A stretch of DNA of 64,000 nucleotides from an uncultured Niabella sp. Lineage in GTDB: Bacteria; Bacteroidota; Bacteroidia; Chitinophagales; Chitinophagaceae. Where the stretch lies: contig CAKSQK010000004.1 in assembly GCA_934486785.1 (NCBI GenBank), positions 155,247 to 219,246 on the forward strand. The letters run 5' to 3'. Shown in pieces: positions 45,106 through 54,324 of this stretch; positions within the stretch are counted from its first letter, which is position 1; each line of letters starts with the position of its first letter. The notes beneath the pieces are model-generated. The model was not told the DNA's origin, searched no databases, and saw only the letters and a program-made list of their open reading frames with translations. The translations under genes were made by a program, and so were the position numbers.

Positions 45106-45453
45106 TTACCATTTTTTGAAACGGATGTAAGATGCGCTTAACGCAGACAAACCGCCAACGATGCCGCCTGTTAAACCTGTGACTAAAATTAAAATAAAAG
45201 GATTGCGGCCTGTATATAGCAACTGCCCGATGCGGCTTGCAAGAATGCCGTCATTAGCGGCATTGATCAATGCTGCCAGTACAACCCATAATAAAAAAAC
45301 AGCCATGAAGCCGGCAACAAATGCCGCTGCAGGCCTTAAAGGTAAAAACAATACAACTATAAAAGCAGCCACGGCAACTGTCCACCACGCAAAATACAGC
45401 CCTGCAAAAAATGCTATAATGGCTATCAGTAAAATATTTAGTATCAAACGCAT
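45106..45453 (-). CDS. Small hypothetical membrane protein
   Basis: 115 residues with four hydrophobic segments (about 5-20, 22-38, 43-62 and 85-108). A Gly-rich last helix (LVTGLTGGIVGGLSALSASY) and a basic tail. No family recognised. It is 21 bases downstream of the penicillin acylase gene and 49 bases upstream of the LacI gene, so it may be in one transcript with them. Confidence 0.55.
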   Translation of the reverse strand: MRLILNILLIAIIAFFAGLYFAWWTVAVAAFIVVLFLPLRPAAAFVAGFMAVFLLWVVLAALINAANDGILASRIGQLLYTGRNPFILILVTGLTGGIVGGLSALSASYIRFKKW

Positions 45454-45474
45454 GATATTTATAGATTGTACCTG

Positions 45475-47913
45475 TTAATTGAATTGCATCATCCATTTTA
45501 CGCGGCTGTCTTTTACATCGCCGGGCTGCATCATCCATAGCTGATAATATTTTCCTGCCACCCAGGTGTCTACTGCATTATCGTAAAACCTGCTGCCGGG
45601 GTTGCCGCTTTGCCCACCGGGATAAATTCCAAAAGCTTCTGTGGGCGAGTTCATGTGAACGATCATCCGCCAGCTTGGCCCGTGGCTTTTTTTCATCGCG
45701 TTGATGGTATTGCCCCAGCCGCCCACGTTCAAGCCGGTTCTTGCAAAGGGCGTTATGGTTTTCAGCAGGTGAAACAGCGATACATCTTTATATTTTGCCC
45801 ATGACAGCCTTCCCGCCCGGTCGCTTTCCGATAACGTTGCGGCAGCGCGGTTCAGGGCATCGGTTACAACATCTCTCAGGCTTTCCTGCTGTGCATTGCC
45901 CACATTGTTGACAAAGCCCAGCGCCGAGGTATCTTTCTTCATCAGCTCCATCGTGGTTTGCTCGTCAGGCAGCCCCGCCGGCCCGGCATAAGCGCCCAGC
46001 TCATCGTACCAAATGCCGTGTTGAATACTGTCAAACCACACCTGGTAAATGGTTTGCCCGCGCGATGCAGGCCCGGCCGCCAGGTCCCAGTTTTTTACTT
46101 CTTCAAAATATTTACGCGCATCACTTGTAAGGTTTGCAATGTCTGTGTTTTGCAGCATCACCGGCAGCATGTCTTCAGCCATTACATTAAAGTTGTTCAT
46201 ATGCAGCTCCATCATGTTCTGCACCGTAATGCTGTTCATTTGCGAAAGGTATTTTTCCACTGCAATACCCCTGGCTGTAAGGTACCCGCCTGGAATAAAA
46301 TAGGGATACGTGGCATCTGCAGGCCTTTGATTGGCACTTTGCAAAAAGCCCCTGCCGGGGTTGAGCATGTGAGGGTTTTCCTGCTGCGGAATAAAGCCCT
46401 GCCACATATAGCTGCTGTCTTCACCGGGCATCACATACAGGCCCTGCCCTTGCCAGCGGGCCGGAAATTTTGCCTGCTGCCAGATCGCAATATCACCGGT
46501 CTTTGACGCAAATACAAAATTTTGCCCGGGACATTCAAAAGTTTTAATCGCTTCTACATACTCGCTGTAGTTGGCGGCGTGGTTCAGCTTATAAAAGCTG
46601 TAGCCATCATCGCCGGTATTATGTGCTGCCCAGGTAACAGCCACGGCATTGCTATGCGCTACAGTATCAGCAAAACTTCCATCATAAAGCACGGGGCCAA
46701 AAACGGTATATGCCACCGTATCATACACTACGGCGCCGCCTTTAATGTTTATTTTTTCTATGCGCTGCTGCGTGGGCCGCCATTGGTTATTGAACCAGTA
46801 CTCTTTACGCGAAGCATCTTTAAACCTGATGGCGTAATAATCCTTCACATCTCTTTGGGAATTGGTAACGCCCCAGGAAATGCTGTCATTAAACCCGATG
46901 ATGATGTAAGGGCTGCCGGGCAGCGTGACACCATAAGTATTGTTGGCAGGCGTTGACAATTGCATTTCGTACCAGATAGAAGGCAGCGACAATTCCAGGT
47001 GCGGGTCGTTGCAAAGAATAGGAAAACCGCTGGCCGTTTTGATGCCTGCCACTACCCAGTTGTTGCTGCCATTGCCGGTGTCTGGCTTATCAGTTTCTTT
47101 CGCTTCAGTGGTAAAACTGCTGCCAAAATAAACAGCATCTGCATTGGCTGGATATTGTGGCTGCACTAAAGGCGTGGGAAAGATGGTGCCTTTGGGCACG
47201 ATGGGTACCAGCGAGTCGTGCACCTGGGGGTACAAAGTGCTGATCTGCTCGTGTGTCAATACAGCCCGCAGGTTGGTATACACCAGGTCTTTTTCTCCCG
47301 AAGCCAGCATTTTGCTCATCATTTTAAGCAACAGCGCGGTGCGCAGGCTGGTCCATTCTTCAGGTTGAAAATTGAGGAGCTTATACTCCAGCGGCAGCGT
47401 ACTTTGATTAAGTGTATGAATGTATGCATTGACGCCCGCTGTATAGGCTGAATAAAAACTGCGCGCCTGCGGGTTTTGCTCCATGGCACGCAAAGAGTTT
47501 TCAGCAGCATACTTCATGCCCAAGCGGCGTTGTTCCTTATCAAAATTTACAGCCATATCCCCGGCAATTTCACTGGCGCGGCCTTCGGCGGCGCGTGTTT
47601 GCAGATCCATTTGAAACAACCTGAATTTGGCATGAAGAAATCCCTGAATGAAATAGAGGTCTTCTTCATCATCGGCAAACACGTGCGGCACCAGCCTTTC
47701 ATCAAAATAAACAGAAGCCTTACCTTTCAACTGTGGCATTAACAGTACTTCGCTGTAATCATGCTCCACGCTTTCAGCATTTTGCCAGAAACCGCTTTGC
47801 GGGCTTAAAAACTTTCCCACCGGCATTGGCAGCGCGTTGCCCCATGGCTTGTTCAACGCCCAGATCAAAAGCAGGGTGATAGCAGCAGTCAGGATAAAAA
47901 GTACAAAACGCAT
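45475..47913 (-). CDS. Penicillin acylase family (Ntn) hydrolase
   Basis: 812 residues with an N-terminal signal/anchor helix (3-22). Precursor of an Ntn hydrolase that cleaves itself into alpha and beta chains: the beta chain begins at Ser283 in DTGNG-SNNWVVAG, the family signature (catalytic serine, then oxyanion Asn). The alpha part shows HVFADDEEDLYFIQGFLHAKFRLFQMDL (about 77-104). The C-terminal half contains NDPHLELSLPSIWYE and SWGVTNSQRDV. Natural substrates in the family are acyl-amides such as acyl-homoserine lactones or beta-lactam side chains; substrate unknown here. Confidence 0.93.
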   Translation of the reverse strand: MRFVLFILTAAITLLLIWALNKPWGNALPMPVGKFLSPQSGFWQNAESVEHDYSEVLLMPQLKGKASVYFDERLVPHVFADDEEDLYFIQGFLHAKFRLFQMDLQTRAAEGRASEIAGDMAVNFDKEQRRLGMKYAAENSLRAMEQNPQARSFYSAYTAGVNAYIHTLNQSTLPLEYKLLNFQPEEWTSLRTALLLKMMSKMLASGEKDLVYTNLRAVLTHEQISTLYPQVHDSLVPIVPKGTIFPTPLVQPQYPANADAVYFGSSFTTEAKETDKPDTGNGSNNWVVAGIKTASGFPILCNDPHLELSLPSIWYEMQLSTPANNTYGVTLPGSPYIIIGFNDSISWGVTNSQRDVKDYYAIRFKDASRKEYWFNNQWRPTQQRIEKINIKGGAVVYDTVAYTVFGPVLYDGSFADTVAHSNAVAVTWAAHNTGDDGYSFYKLNHAANYSEYVEAIKTFECPGQNFVFASKTGDIAIWQQAKFPARWQGQGLYVMPGEDSSYMWQGFIPQQENPHMLNPGRGFLQSANQRPADATYPYFIPGGYLTARGIAVEKYLSQMNSITVQNMMELHMNNFNVMAEDMLPVMLQNTDIANLTSDARKYFEEVKNWDLAAGPASRGQTIYQVWFDSIQHGIWYDELGAYAGPAGLPDEQTTMELMKKDTSALGFVNNVGNAQQESLRDVVTDALNRAAATLSESDRAGRLSWAKYKDVSLFHLLKTITPFARTGLNVGGWGNTINAMKKSHGPSWRMIVHMNSPTEAFGIYPGGQSGNPGSRFYDNAVDTWVAGKYYQLWMMQPGDVKDSRVKWMMQFN

Positions 47914-48105
47914 AAAGCAATAATTGTTAGGGCAAGATAATATTTTTTACGTTATGGGTCGGCCATAAAACTCCGACAAACAAGTGGTGCCAGATTAATT
48001 TAGAAAAGTTTAGCGAACGCCGAACCTTTTTAAGCTGATCCTGTTATCCTGTTTTAGTTTTGTCATAAAATTGTCATGATATTTTATTTAAATAAAAACG
48101 TATTT

Positions 48106-50523
48106 ATGGTATTAGGCTGGAATTTGATCAGGGTAAGAGGATTATTTGTACTGATTTTAAGTTTATGTAGTTTAATCTCAATTGCTCAAAATCAATCAAT
48201 AATAGAAGGTATTGTAGTGAACGAATCTAATAACCGACCCGTTTCTTTTGCAACAATAAAAGTTGAAGCGACTGATATTTCTGTAGTCGCAAATGACTCA
48301 GGACATTTTCAACTGACAGTTGTACCGGGCCTTTACAACTTAGAAATTTCCGCGATCGGGTTTGAAACTGCCAGCCAATTTGAGGTGCAGACAAGCATCG
48401 CAAATCCTGTACAACTGAAGATACTCCTCAAGCCCTCGCAAACTTCAATGGAAGAAATTGTGGTGCGGTCTACAAGGGATAAGACCCGCGAAAGCCCGGT
48501 ATCACTCCGCAATCTGGGCATCAACGAAATTCAGAGGAACCCCGGTGGCAACAGGGATATTTCCAAAGTAATTCAGGCTATGCCGGGGGCGGGCTCCAAC
48601 AACACCTCCAGTTCCTTCAGAAACGACATCATCATTCGTGGTGGCGGTCCCTCTGAAAACCGCTTTTTCATTGATAACATTGAAATCCCTACCATCAATC
48701 ACTTTTCAACACAGGGCGCCAGCGGCGGACCGGTGGGGCTTATTAATGTAGACCTGATCAGGAACGTGAACTTTTTTACAGGCGCATTTGAAGCTGGCAA
48801 AGGCAATGCATTAAGTTCGGTAATGGATATTACTTTGAAAGAAGGAAGAACCGACAGGTGGTCGGGCGCATTTACACTGGGCACAACCGATATTGGCCTG
48901 CGTGGAGAAGGACCGCTGAGCCAAAAAACATCGGCCATTTTTTCTGCGAGAAGGTCATACCTACAACTGCTTTTTAAACTCTTAAAACTTCCGTTTCTTC
49001 CCACATACAATGATTTTCAGTTTAAAACGCATACCAGGTTCAACGAAAAAACAGAATTGTCATTCCTGGGCCTCGGCGCAATCGATCAGTTCAGATTGAA
49101 CAAGGAAGCCAACAAAAGCGAACAACAACAATACATTTTGGGTAACATCCCTAATATTGAGCAGTGGAATTATACACTCGGTTCTGTATTGCGATTGAAC
49201 CACGATAACGGTAATACACAATTTGTGCTAAGCCGAAGCATGATCAACAACCGGTTTTTTAAATACACCAACAATGAAGACAACAACCCTGCAAAAAAAG
49301 TGAGCGATAATACCAGCCGGGATATTGAGAACCATTTGAAACTGGAAAGGAATATCTACAAGAATAATTTCAAAACAAATGTTGGCGCCAGTGGTATTTT
49401 TGCCAAATATATTGTTGACGCGTTCAATAAAATACCCACACAAAATGGAATTGTGGAAAGCAATATTGATGATGCGATCAATTTTTTCAGGTATGCCGTT
49501 TATGCACAAACTTCCACTTCATTTTTGGCCAATCGCCTCAGCGCGTCACTGGGCGTAAGATTTGATGGAGCGAATTTTACCAGCCACACACAAAACTTAT
49601 TCAACCAGCCCAGCCCGAGGCTTTCACTGTCTTACAATATGGGTGATGGATGGAGCCTGAATGGCAACACAGGCCTGTATCAACAATTACCCGCCACCAC
49701 TATTTTAGGTTACAGAAATAACAGCGGCCAGTTGCAAAATCAATCGGATGCATTGCGATACACACAGTCTTCACACGGCGTTTTAGGTGTTGAAAAAAGG
49801 ATCGCGTCCAACATGAAAGTTTCGCTGGAAGGCTTTTACAAAAAATACAACCACTACCCCATCAGCCAGCGAACAGGCATGAGCCTTGCCAATATTGGCG
49901 CGGATTACGGCATTGTTGGCAATGAACCCGTAAGCTTCGATGGTAAAGGAAAATCTTATGGTGCAGAACTTTTTGTGCAGCAAAAATTATGGCGCAACTT
50001 TTATAGCTGGCTGGCCTATACTTATGTGCGCAGTTTTTTCTCTAATGCTGATGGAAGATACGCCCCATCCTCCTGGGACCAGGTGCACCTGGTCAACATC
50101 GTGCTGGGCAAGCGCTTTAAAAAGAACTGGGAAGTTGGGATGAAAGTTCGCTACTCCGGCGGCAGCCCTTACACACCTTATGATACCGACCTGTCTTCTT
50201 TACAATCTTACTGGGATGTGAGCGGCAGAGGATTTTTAGATTATGACCGCATCAATACTTTGCGTATTCCTTCAAACTACCAGGTGGATTTTCGTATTGA
50301 TAAAAAATGGTTTTTTAATAAGTGGAACCTGAACGTTTATTTTGATATGCAAAATGCCACGCAAGCCAGAACAAGCGGTGTGCCTATGCTTACTGTAGAG
50401 CGCAATACAGATGGTTCACCTAAAGAAGTAAGCGGCAGCAACCCTCCTCGTTATCAAACCAAGATCATTGAAAACAAATTCAAATCTTTTGTAGAAACGC
50501 TGGGCATTATAATAGAAATTTAG
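48106..50523 (+). CDS. TonB-dependent receptor with carboxypeptidase-regulatory-like domain
   Basis: About 805 residues from the ATG at 48106 (an ATG ten codons earlier is also open). Signal peptide ending SIAQ, N-terminal carboxypeptidase D-regulatory-like domain (IIEGIVVNESNNRPVSFATI), plug with PVSLRNLGINEIQRNPGGNR, AMPGAGSN, FIDNIEIPTINHFST and FFTGAFEAGKGNALSSVMDI, then the barrel ending in aromatic/hydrophobic residues (LGIIIEI). No siderophore-type plug motifs and no SusD partner, so the ligand is open. The 5' end is AT-rich compared with the rest. Convergent with dsbD across a shared terminator. Confidence 0.92.
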   Translation: MVLGWNLIRVRGLFVLILSLCSLISIAQNQSIIEGIVVNESNNRPVSFATIKVEATDISVVANDSGHFQLTVVPGLYNLEISAIGFETASQFEVQTSIANPVQLKILLKPSQTSMEEIVVRSTRDKTRESPVSLRNLGINEIQRNPGGNRDISKVIQAMPGAGSNNTSSSFRNDIIIRGGGPSENRFFIDNIEIPTINHFSTQGASGGPVGLINVDLIRNVNFFTGAFEAGKGNALSSVMDITLKEGRTDRWSGAFTLGTTDIGLRGEGPLSQKTSAIFSARRSYLQLLFKLLKLPFLPTYNDFQFKTHTRFNEKTELSFLGLGAIDQFRLNKEANKSEQQQYILGNIPNIEQWNYTLGSVLRLNHDNGNTQFVLSRSMINNRFFKYTNNEDNNPAKKVSDNTSRDIENHLKLERNIYKNNFKTNVGASGIFAKYIVDAFNKIPTQNGIVESNIDDAINFFRYAVYAQTSTSFLANRLSASLGVRFDGANFTSHTQNLFNQPSPRLSLSYNMGDGWSLNGNTGLYQQLPATTILGYRNNSGQLQNQSDALRYTQSSHGVLGVEKRIASNMKVSLEGFYKKYNHYPISQRTGMSLANIGADYGIVGNEPVSFDGKGKSYGAELFVQQKLWRNFYSWLAYTYVRSFFSNADGRYAPSSWDQVHLVNIVLGKRFKKNWEVGMKVRYSGGSPYTPYDTDLSSLQSYWDVSGRGFLDYDRINTLRIPSNYQVDFRIDKKWFFNKWNLNVYFDMQNATQARTSGVPMLTVERNTDGSPKEVSGSNPPRYQTKIIENKFKSFVETLGIIIEI

Positions 50524-50565
50524 TAAGGTATGTGAAGTGGTAAAAAAGGAAGTAAAGAAATGAAT

Positions 50566-50594
50566 AAAAAGGCAGCTATTACGGCTGCCTTTTT
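50566..50594. terminator. Bidirectional terminator between TonB receptor and dsbD
   Basis: AAAAAGGCAGC / GCTGCCTTTTT inverted repeat with a 7-base loop and T-runs on both sides. The stem overlaps the stop codon of the DsbD gene (50579-50581), so it serves both convergent genes. Confidence 0.85.
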
Positions 50595-52639
50595 TTAAAT
50601 TCTTCCAGTGCTTTATCCAAATGCGCAATGAATTTGCTTATGGAAGGATCATACGGATAGCCTTCCTGTATCAGCCGCTGCTCATTATGATCAAGGAAAA
50701 AATAAAACGGTTGTGAATTAGACCCGAAGCGCGTTACCTGTATATCTGTGTTCTTATCGCCCAGGGTTTCTATCTGTTTTTTAAGCGCATCTGAATAGTA
50801 CTGCTCACTGATGGGCAAATCAACTCCGTGGTGCACATCCACGTATAAAGAGGCAATCACAAAATTTTCTTTCAGCCGTCTCATCACTTCGGGATCGCTC
50901 CACACGCGGCCTTCCATCTCGCGGCAATTGACGCAGTTCACACCGGTGAAATCAATCATCAATGGCTTGTTTACTTTTTTAGCCACAGCCATAGCTTCTT
51001 CATAATCAAAATAGGTCGTCATATCATTGCTGATCACAACCTGCGGTTCCTTTGTATGCATGATATCGGCAAACCGTACAGCCTTGGGCAAGCCTCCAGT
51101 TGCTGCTGCGGTGCCACCGTCAGCAGATGCGCCTTGCTCTTTCAGGTTCTGTATATTAAAACCATTAGGTATGTCATCCGCATTAAAATCCTGCGTGCCC
51201 ATGGGCGGCACAAAAGCGCTCAACCCCTTCAAAGGCGCGCCCCATAAACCCGGTATCATGTAAAGCGCAATGGATAGCGATGCAATGGCAAACATGAGCC
51301 GCGTAACAGTTAAAAACGGTACGCCAAAATCATTTTTTGGCAATTCATCATCATGCCTGAATTTTAATTTGCCTAACAAATAAATCCCCAGCAGCAGGAA
51401 GATCACCACCCACAGCACGATAAAAATTTCACGGTCTAATATGCGCCAGTTGCGCGCCAGGTCAGCGTTTGACAAAAACTTCAGCGCCAGCGCCAGCTCT
51501 AAAAAGCCCAGCGTAACTTTTACCGAGTTTAGCCAGCCGCCTGCTTTGCCCAGCATGTTCAGCCTTTCGGGAAAAAAAGCAAACAGCGCAAATGGCAAAG
51601 CGAGCGCCAGCGAAAACCCGAACATGCCAACCAACGGGCCATAATAATTATCCATAGAAGCCACGGCAAGCAAAGGGCCAATGATGGGGCCTGTACAGGA
51701 AAAAGAAACAATTACCAGCGTGAGCGCCATAAAAAAGATGCCCATGATGCTGCCGGTGCCCGCTTTACTGTCTGCTTTGGTTGACCAGGAGCTGGGTAGC
51801 TCAATTTCAAAAGCGCCCAAAAAAGAAAACCCGAATAAAACAAATATGGCAAAGAAGATGAGGTTGGCGATCCAGTTGGTGGCCAGGTTGTTTAAAGCCG
51901 CTGGACCAAAAATGATGGTGATGAGAAAACCAGCCAGCGTGAAAATGGTAATGATCGAAAGCGCGTAGATCAACGCATTGCGGATGCCGTCTTTTTTATT
52001 TTTGCTCCTTTTTAAAAAGAAGCTAACGGTTACAGGTATCATGGCATAAATACATGGCGTAACCAGCGCCAAAAGCCCGCCGCCAAAAGCCGCCAGGAAG
52101 ACCCACCATAAAGAGTTGTTTTCTTTAGGAGTGGAGCTCCTACCCGCTTCTGCCGGTGCTGCGCCGGCGTTTACCGAATCGGGGCCGGGCATGATCACAA
52201 ACCGGAAAGGCTCATTGACTAAAGGAAATTCCTCACCGTTTTTATACATATAAGCCACCGTGCCTTTTATAATGGCCGAATCTTCAGCACCGATATTTAT
52301 GATCTGCGTCCAATGCACCGAATCTGCCACGGTTTGCACTTCCATTTGCAGCAGCGGATCCGTTTCTGTTACCACGTTGCCTTTTTCAGTTACTGTATCT
52401 TTTAAATAAGCAGATGCGGCTGAATCAAATTGTATGAGGGAAAATACAGGGTCATCAGCCGTTTTTTGCAGGGCAAACAGCTTTACACCAGGCTTTGCCA
52501 CTTTTGCCGTAATGGTAAGGGCTACCTCATTATCATTGATGCGTTGTTGTGTATATAAAAAAATGATAGCAGAAGAATCCTGCGCATGCAGTATAAATGC
52601 ATTAAAAATCAACAATAATAAAACCGGAAATCTTTTCAT
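50579..52639 (-). CDS. dsbD: Thiol:disulfide interchange protein DsbD
   Basis: 686-residue membrane reductase moving electrons from cytoplasmic thioredoxin to the periplasm. Signal peptide (1-20), N-terminal DsbD-alpha-like domain (about 22-150), membrane domain with the two conserved cysteines in LVTPCIYAMIPV and SFSCTGPIIGPLL, and a C-terminal thioredoxin domain with the active site VNCVNCREMEG (CxxC) and FYFFLDHNEQRLIQEGYPYD. Layout matches DsbD, with a long Ala/Gly/Thr linker before the thioredoxin domain. It supports disulfide repair and cytochrome c maturation, which fits the ccm genes 6 kb downstream. Confidence 0.92.
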   Translation of the reverse strand: MKRFPVLLLLIFNAFILHAQDSSAIIFLYTQQRINDNEVALTITAKVAKPGVKLFALQKTADDPVFSLIQFDSAASAYLKDTVTEKGNVVTETDPLLQMEVQTVADSVHWTQIINIGAEDSAIIKGTVAYMYKNGEEFPLVNEPFRFVIMPGPDSVNAGAAPAEAGRSSTPKENNSLWWVFLAAFGGGLLALVTPCIYAMIPVTVSFFLKRSKNKKDGIRNALIYALSIITIFTLAGFLITIIFGPAALNNLATNWIANLIFFAIFVLFGFSFLGAFEIELPSSWSTKADSKAGTGSIMGIFFMALTLVIVSFSCTGPIIGPLLAVASMDNYYGPLVGMFGFSLALALPFALFAFFPERLNMLGKAGGWLNSVKVTLGFLELALALKFLSNADLARNWRILDREIFIVLWVVIFLLLGIYLLGKLKFRHDDELPKNDFGVPFLTVTRLMFAIASLSIALYMIPGLWGAPLKGLSAFVPPMGTQDFNADDIPNGFNIQNLKEQGASADGGTAAATGGLPKAVRFADIMHTKEPQVVISNDMTTYFDYEEAMAVAKKVNKPLMIDFTGVNCVNCREMEGRVWSDPEVMRRLKENFVIASLYVDVHHGVDLPISEQYYSDALKKQIETLGDKNTDIQVTRFGSNSQPFYFFLDHNEQRLIQEGYPYDPSISKFIAHLDKALEEFKKRQP

Positions 52640-52661
52640 GAAACCTCATTTACAATTCGCG

Positions 52662-52693
52662 CAAAAGTAAATATTTAAAATCCGCCGGGCAAA
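52662..52693 (-). promoter_or_regulatory. -33/-7 promoter of dsbD
   Basis: On the minus strand, TTTG (52690-52693) and TACTTTTG (52662-52669) are separated by exactly 20 bases, the expected Bacteroidota layout. The -7 box ends 22 bases before the start codon at 52639. Confidence 0.65.
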
Positions 52694-52835
52694 TGCCTGC
52701 TTTTGATTAACAAATCATTGCACTTTCGGTTGATCGCGCGGTCTTTTTTTCGCGCTATCCGCGGGAATATTTTTTATTTCCTGCTGATCTTCGCTGATCG
52801 CTCATGCGGGTAAAAGGAATTATAAAATTGTAATT
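52694..52835. repeat. Possible degenerate dispersed repeat upstream of dsbD/rfbD
   Basis: The intergenic stretch contains GCTGATCTTCGCTGATCGC and CGCGCGGTC-TTTTTTT-CGCGCTATCCGCGGG, related short GC-rich words separated by T-rich runs, like the degraded CTGATTTTCGCTGAT-type repeats seen in Bacteroidota intergenic DNA. No second copy lies in the window. Confidence 0.3.
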
Positions 52836-53693
52836 TCAGCTTAACTTTTTCATACAGGTTTTCAGGCTATCGCTCCATTCCGGTATGTTGATGCCATATA
52901 CCTCCCTGATCTTTGATTTGTCTAAAACCGAATAAGCCGGGCGTGTGGCAGCCGTAGGATAAGCCGAAGTAGGAATGGGATGCACTTCACAGGCAGCGCC
53001 CGCATTTTCTTTAATAGCCAAAGCAAACTCATACCAGTTGGTCATGCCTTCGTTGGTATAATGGTAAATACCCGGCGCCCATTTACCCGAAGCAATGATT
53101 TGCAAAATAGCCGAAGCCAGGTCTGCCGCATAAGTAGGCGTACCATACTGATCGCTTACCACGCTGATGGATGGCCGGCTGCTCATAAGCGACAACATGG
53201 TTTTGACAAAATTTTTTCCAAACGTTGAGTACACCCATGCGGTGCGAATGATGATAACATCCGTATGTTGGAGCGCCTGCTTTTCGCCTGCTAATTTGGT
53301 GATGCCGTACACGCTTACGGGTTCGGTGGCATCATCCGGCAGGTAAGGCCGCGTGCCATTGCCCTCAAATACATAGTCAGTTGAAATATGGATGAGCCTG
53401 GTACCATGCTTCTGGCAAGCTTTTGCCAGGTAGCCTACCGCGTGGGCATTAAGGTCATCAACCAATTGGCGCTCCGCAACATCTTCGGCTTTATCCACAG
53501 CGGTATAAGCCGCGCAGTTGATGCAATAATGTGGTTGAACAGCATCAAAGAATGTATTGACGGCGCTTTCATCAGTGATTGAAAGTTCCTGGTAGTCGGT
53601 AAATATAAATTCAAACGCAGGATGATCTGCGGCAAGCTCTCTTATTTCTGAACCCAGCTGACCGTTGGCGCCGGTTACTAATATTTTTTTCAT
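52836..53693 (-). CDS. rfbD: dTDP-4-dehydrorhamnose reductase
   Basis: 285-residue NAD(P)H-dependent short-chain reductase making dTDP-L-rhamnose, the last step of the pathway. N-terminal Rossmann motif VTGANGQLGSEIREL (5-19), DYQELSITDESAV near residue 34, NCAAYTAVDKAEDVAE (about 58-73), the active-site region STDYVFEGNGTRPYLPDD (Tyr with Thr/Ser) and YGITKLAGEKQAL (Tyr-x3-Lys catalytic pair). All catalytic residues are intact. It follows rfbC by 38 bases in the same direction; rfbA and rfbB are not in the window. Confidence 0.94.
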   Translation of the reverse strand: MKKILVTGANGQLGSEIRELAADHPAFEFIFTDYQELSITDESAVNTFFDAVQPHYCINCAAYTAVDKAEDVAERQLVDDLNAHAVGYLAKACQKHGTRLIHISTDYVFEGNGTRPYLPDDATEPVSVYGITKLAGEKQALQHTDVIIIRTAWVYSTFGKNFVKTMLSLMSSRPSISVVSDQYGTPTYAADLASAILQIIASGKWAPGIYHYTNEGMTNWYEFALAIKENAGAACEVHPIPTSAYPTAATRPAYSVLDKSKIREVYGINIPEWSDSLKTCMKKLS

Positions 53694-53731
53694 TGAATCT
53701 ATTTTTACAGCATGCAGGCCTGTTTTTTGCT

Positions 53732-54280
53732 TTAAAAATTATTGATACAATCTTTAAACCGGGGCAAAGCGATGTCTTTTTCAGAAATGATTGCCGCTTC
53801 GGCGGGCACCTGCCAGTCAATAGCCAGATCGGGATCGTTGTAAATGATGCCGCCCTCGCTTTCTTTGTGGTAAAGGGCATCGCATTTGTACATTACCGCC
53901 GCTTTGGGGCTTAACACAGAAAAACCGTGTGCAAAACCATGCGGGATGAGCAATTGCTTTTTATTTTCTGCAGAAAGTTCTATAGAAAAATGCTTCCCAA
54001 ACGTGGGCGAATGGCGCCTGATGTCTACCGCCACATCCAGAATGCTGCCTTCAATTACACGAACCAGCTTGCACTGCGCGTGTGGTTGTAACTGGTAATG
54101 CAGGCCGCGAATAACGCCATATGTAGAAGCAGACTGGTTGTCCTGAACAAACCTGTACGTTACGCCTGCTTCATGAAAAACGGCTTCGTTATAAGCTTCG
54201 AAAAAATAGCCGCGGTTGTCTGCAAATACCCTGGGCTCAAAAACCAATAATCCTTCAAATCCTGTTTCTGTAAAAGGCAT
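53732..54280 (-). CDS. rfbC: dTDP-4-dehydrorhamnose 3,5-epimerase
   Basis: 182-residue cupin epimerase acting on dTDP-4-keto-6-deoxyglucose. Motifs: FEPRVFADNRGYFFEAYNE (about 14-32), QDNQSASTYGVIRGLHYQLQ with the catalytic His in GLHYQ, LVRVIEGSILDVAVDIRRHSPTFG, FAHGFSVLSPKAAVMYKCDA. Length is normal. It lies between the DegT aminotransferase and rfbD in one minus-strand operon. Confidence 0.95.
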   Translation of the reverse strand: MPFTETGFEGLLVFEPRVFADNRGYFFEAYNEAVFHEAGVTYRFVQDNQSASTYGVIRGLHYQLQPHAQCKLVRVIEGSILDVAVDIRRHSPTFGKHFSIELSAENKKQLLIPHGFAHGFSVLSPKAAVMYKCDALYHKESEGGIIYNDPDLAIDWQVPAEAAIISEKDIALPRFKDCINNF

Positions 54281-54324
54281 GGATGTTAAAATTCTAAATT
54301 GTTAATTTCGATGCAGGTGTTGGA

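Noticed and set aside
45958..46506. 182-codon plus-strand open frame inside the penicillin acylase gene
   Set aside because: It is antisense to a clear family gene with catalytic serine, has no family-like motifs and reads Cys/His-rich shadow sequence.
45475..47913. Beta-lactam resistance by penicillin acylase
   Set aside because: The family name reflects one member; many act on other acyl amides and nothing here indicates a resistance role.
52694..52835. CRISPR-like or tandem-repeat array upstream of dsbD
   Set aside because: Only two short similar words, no regular spacing or spacers, so called a degenerate dispersed repeat at most.
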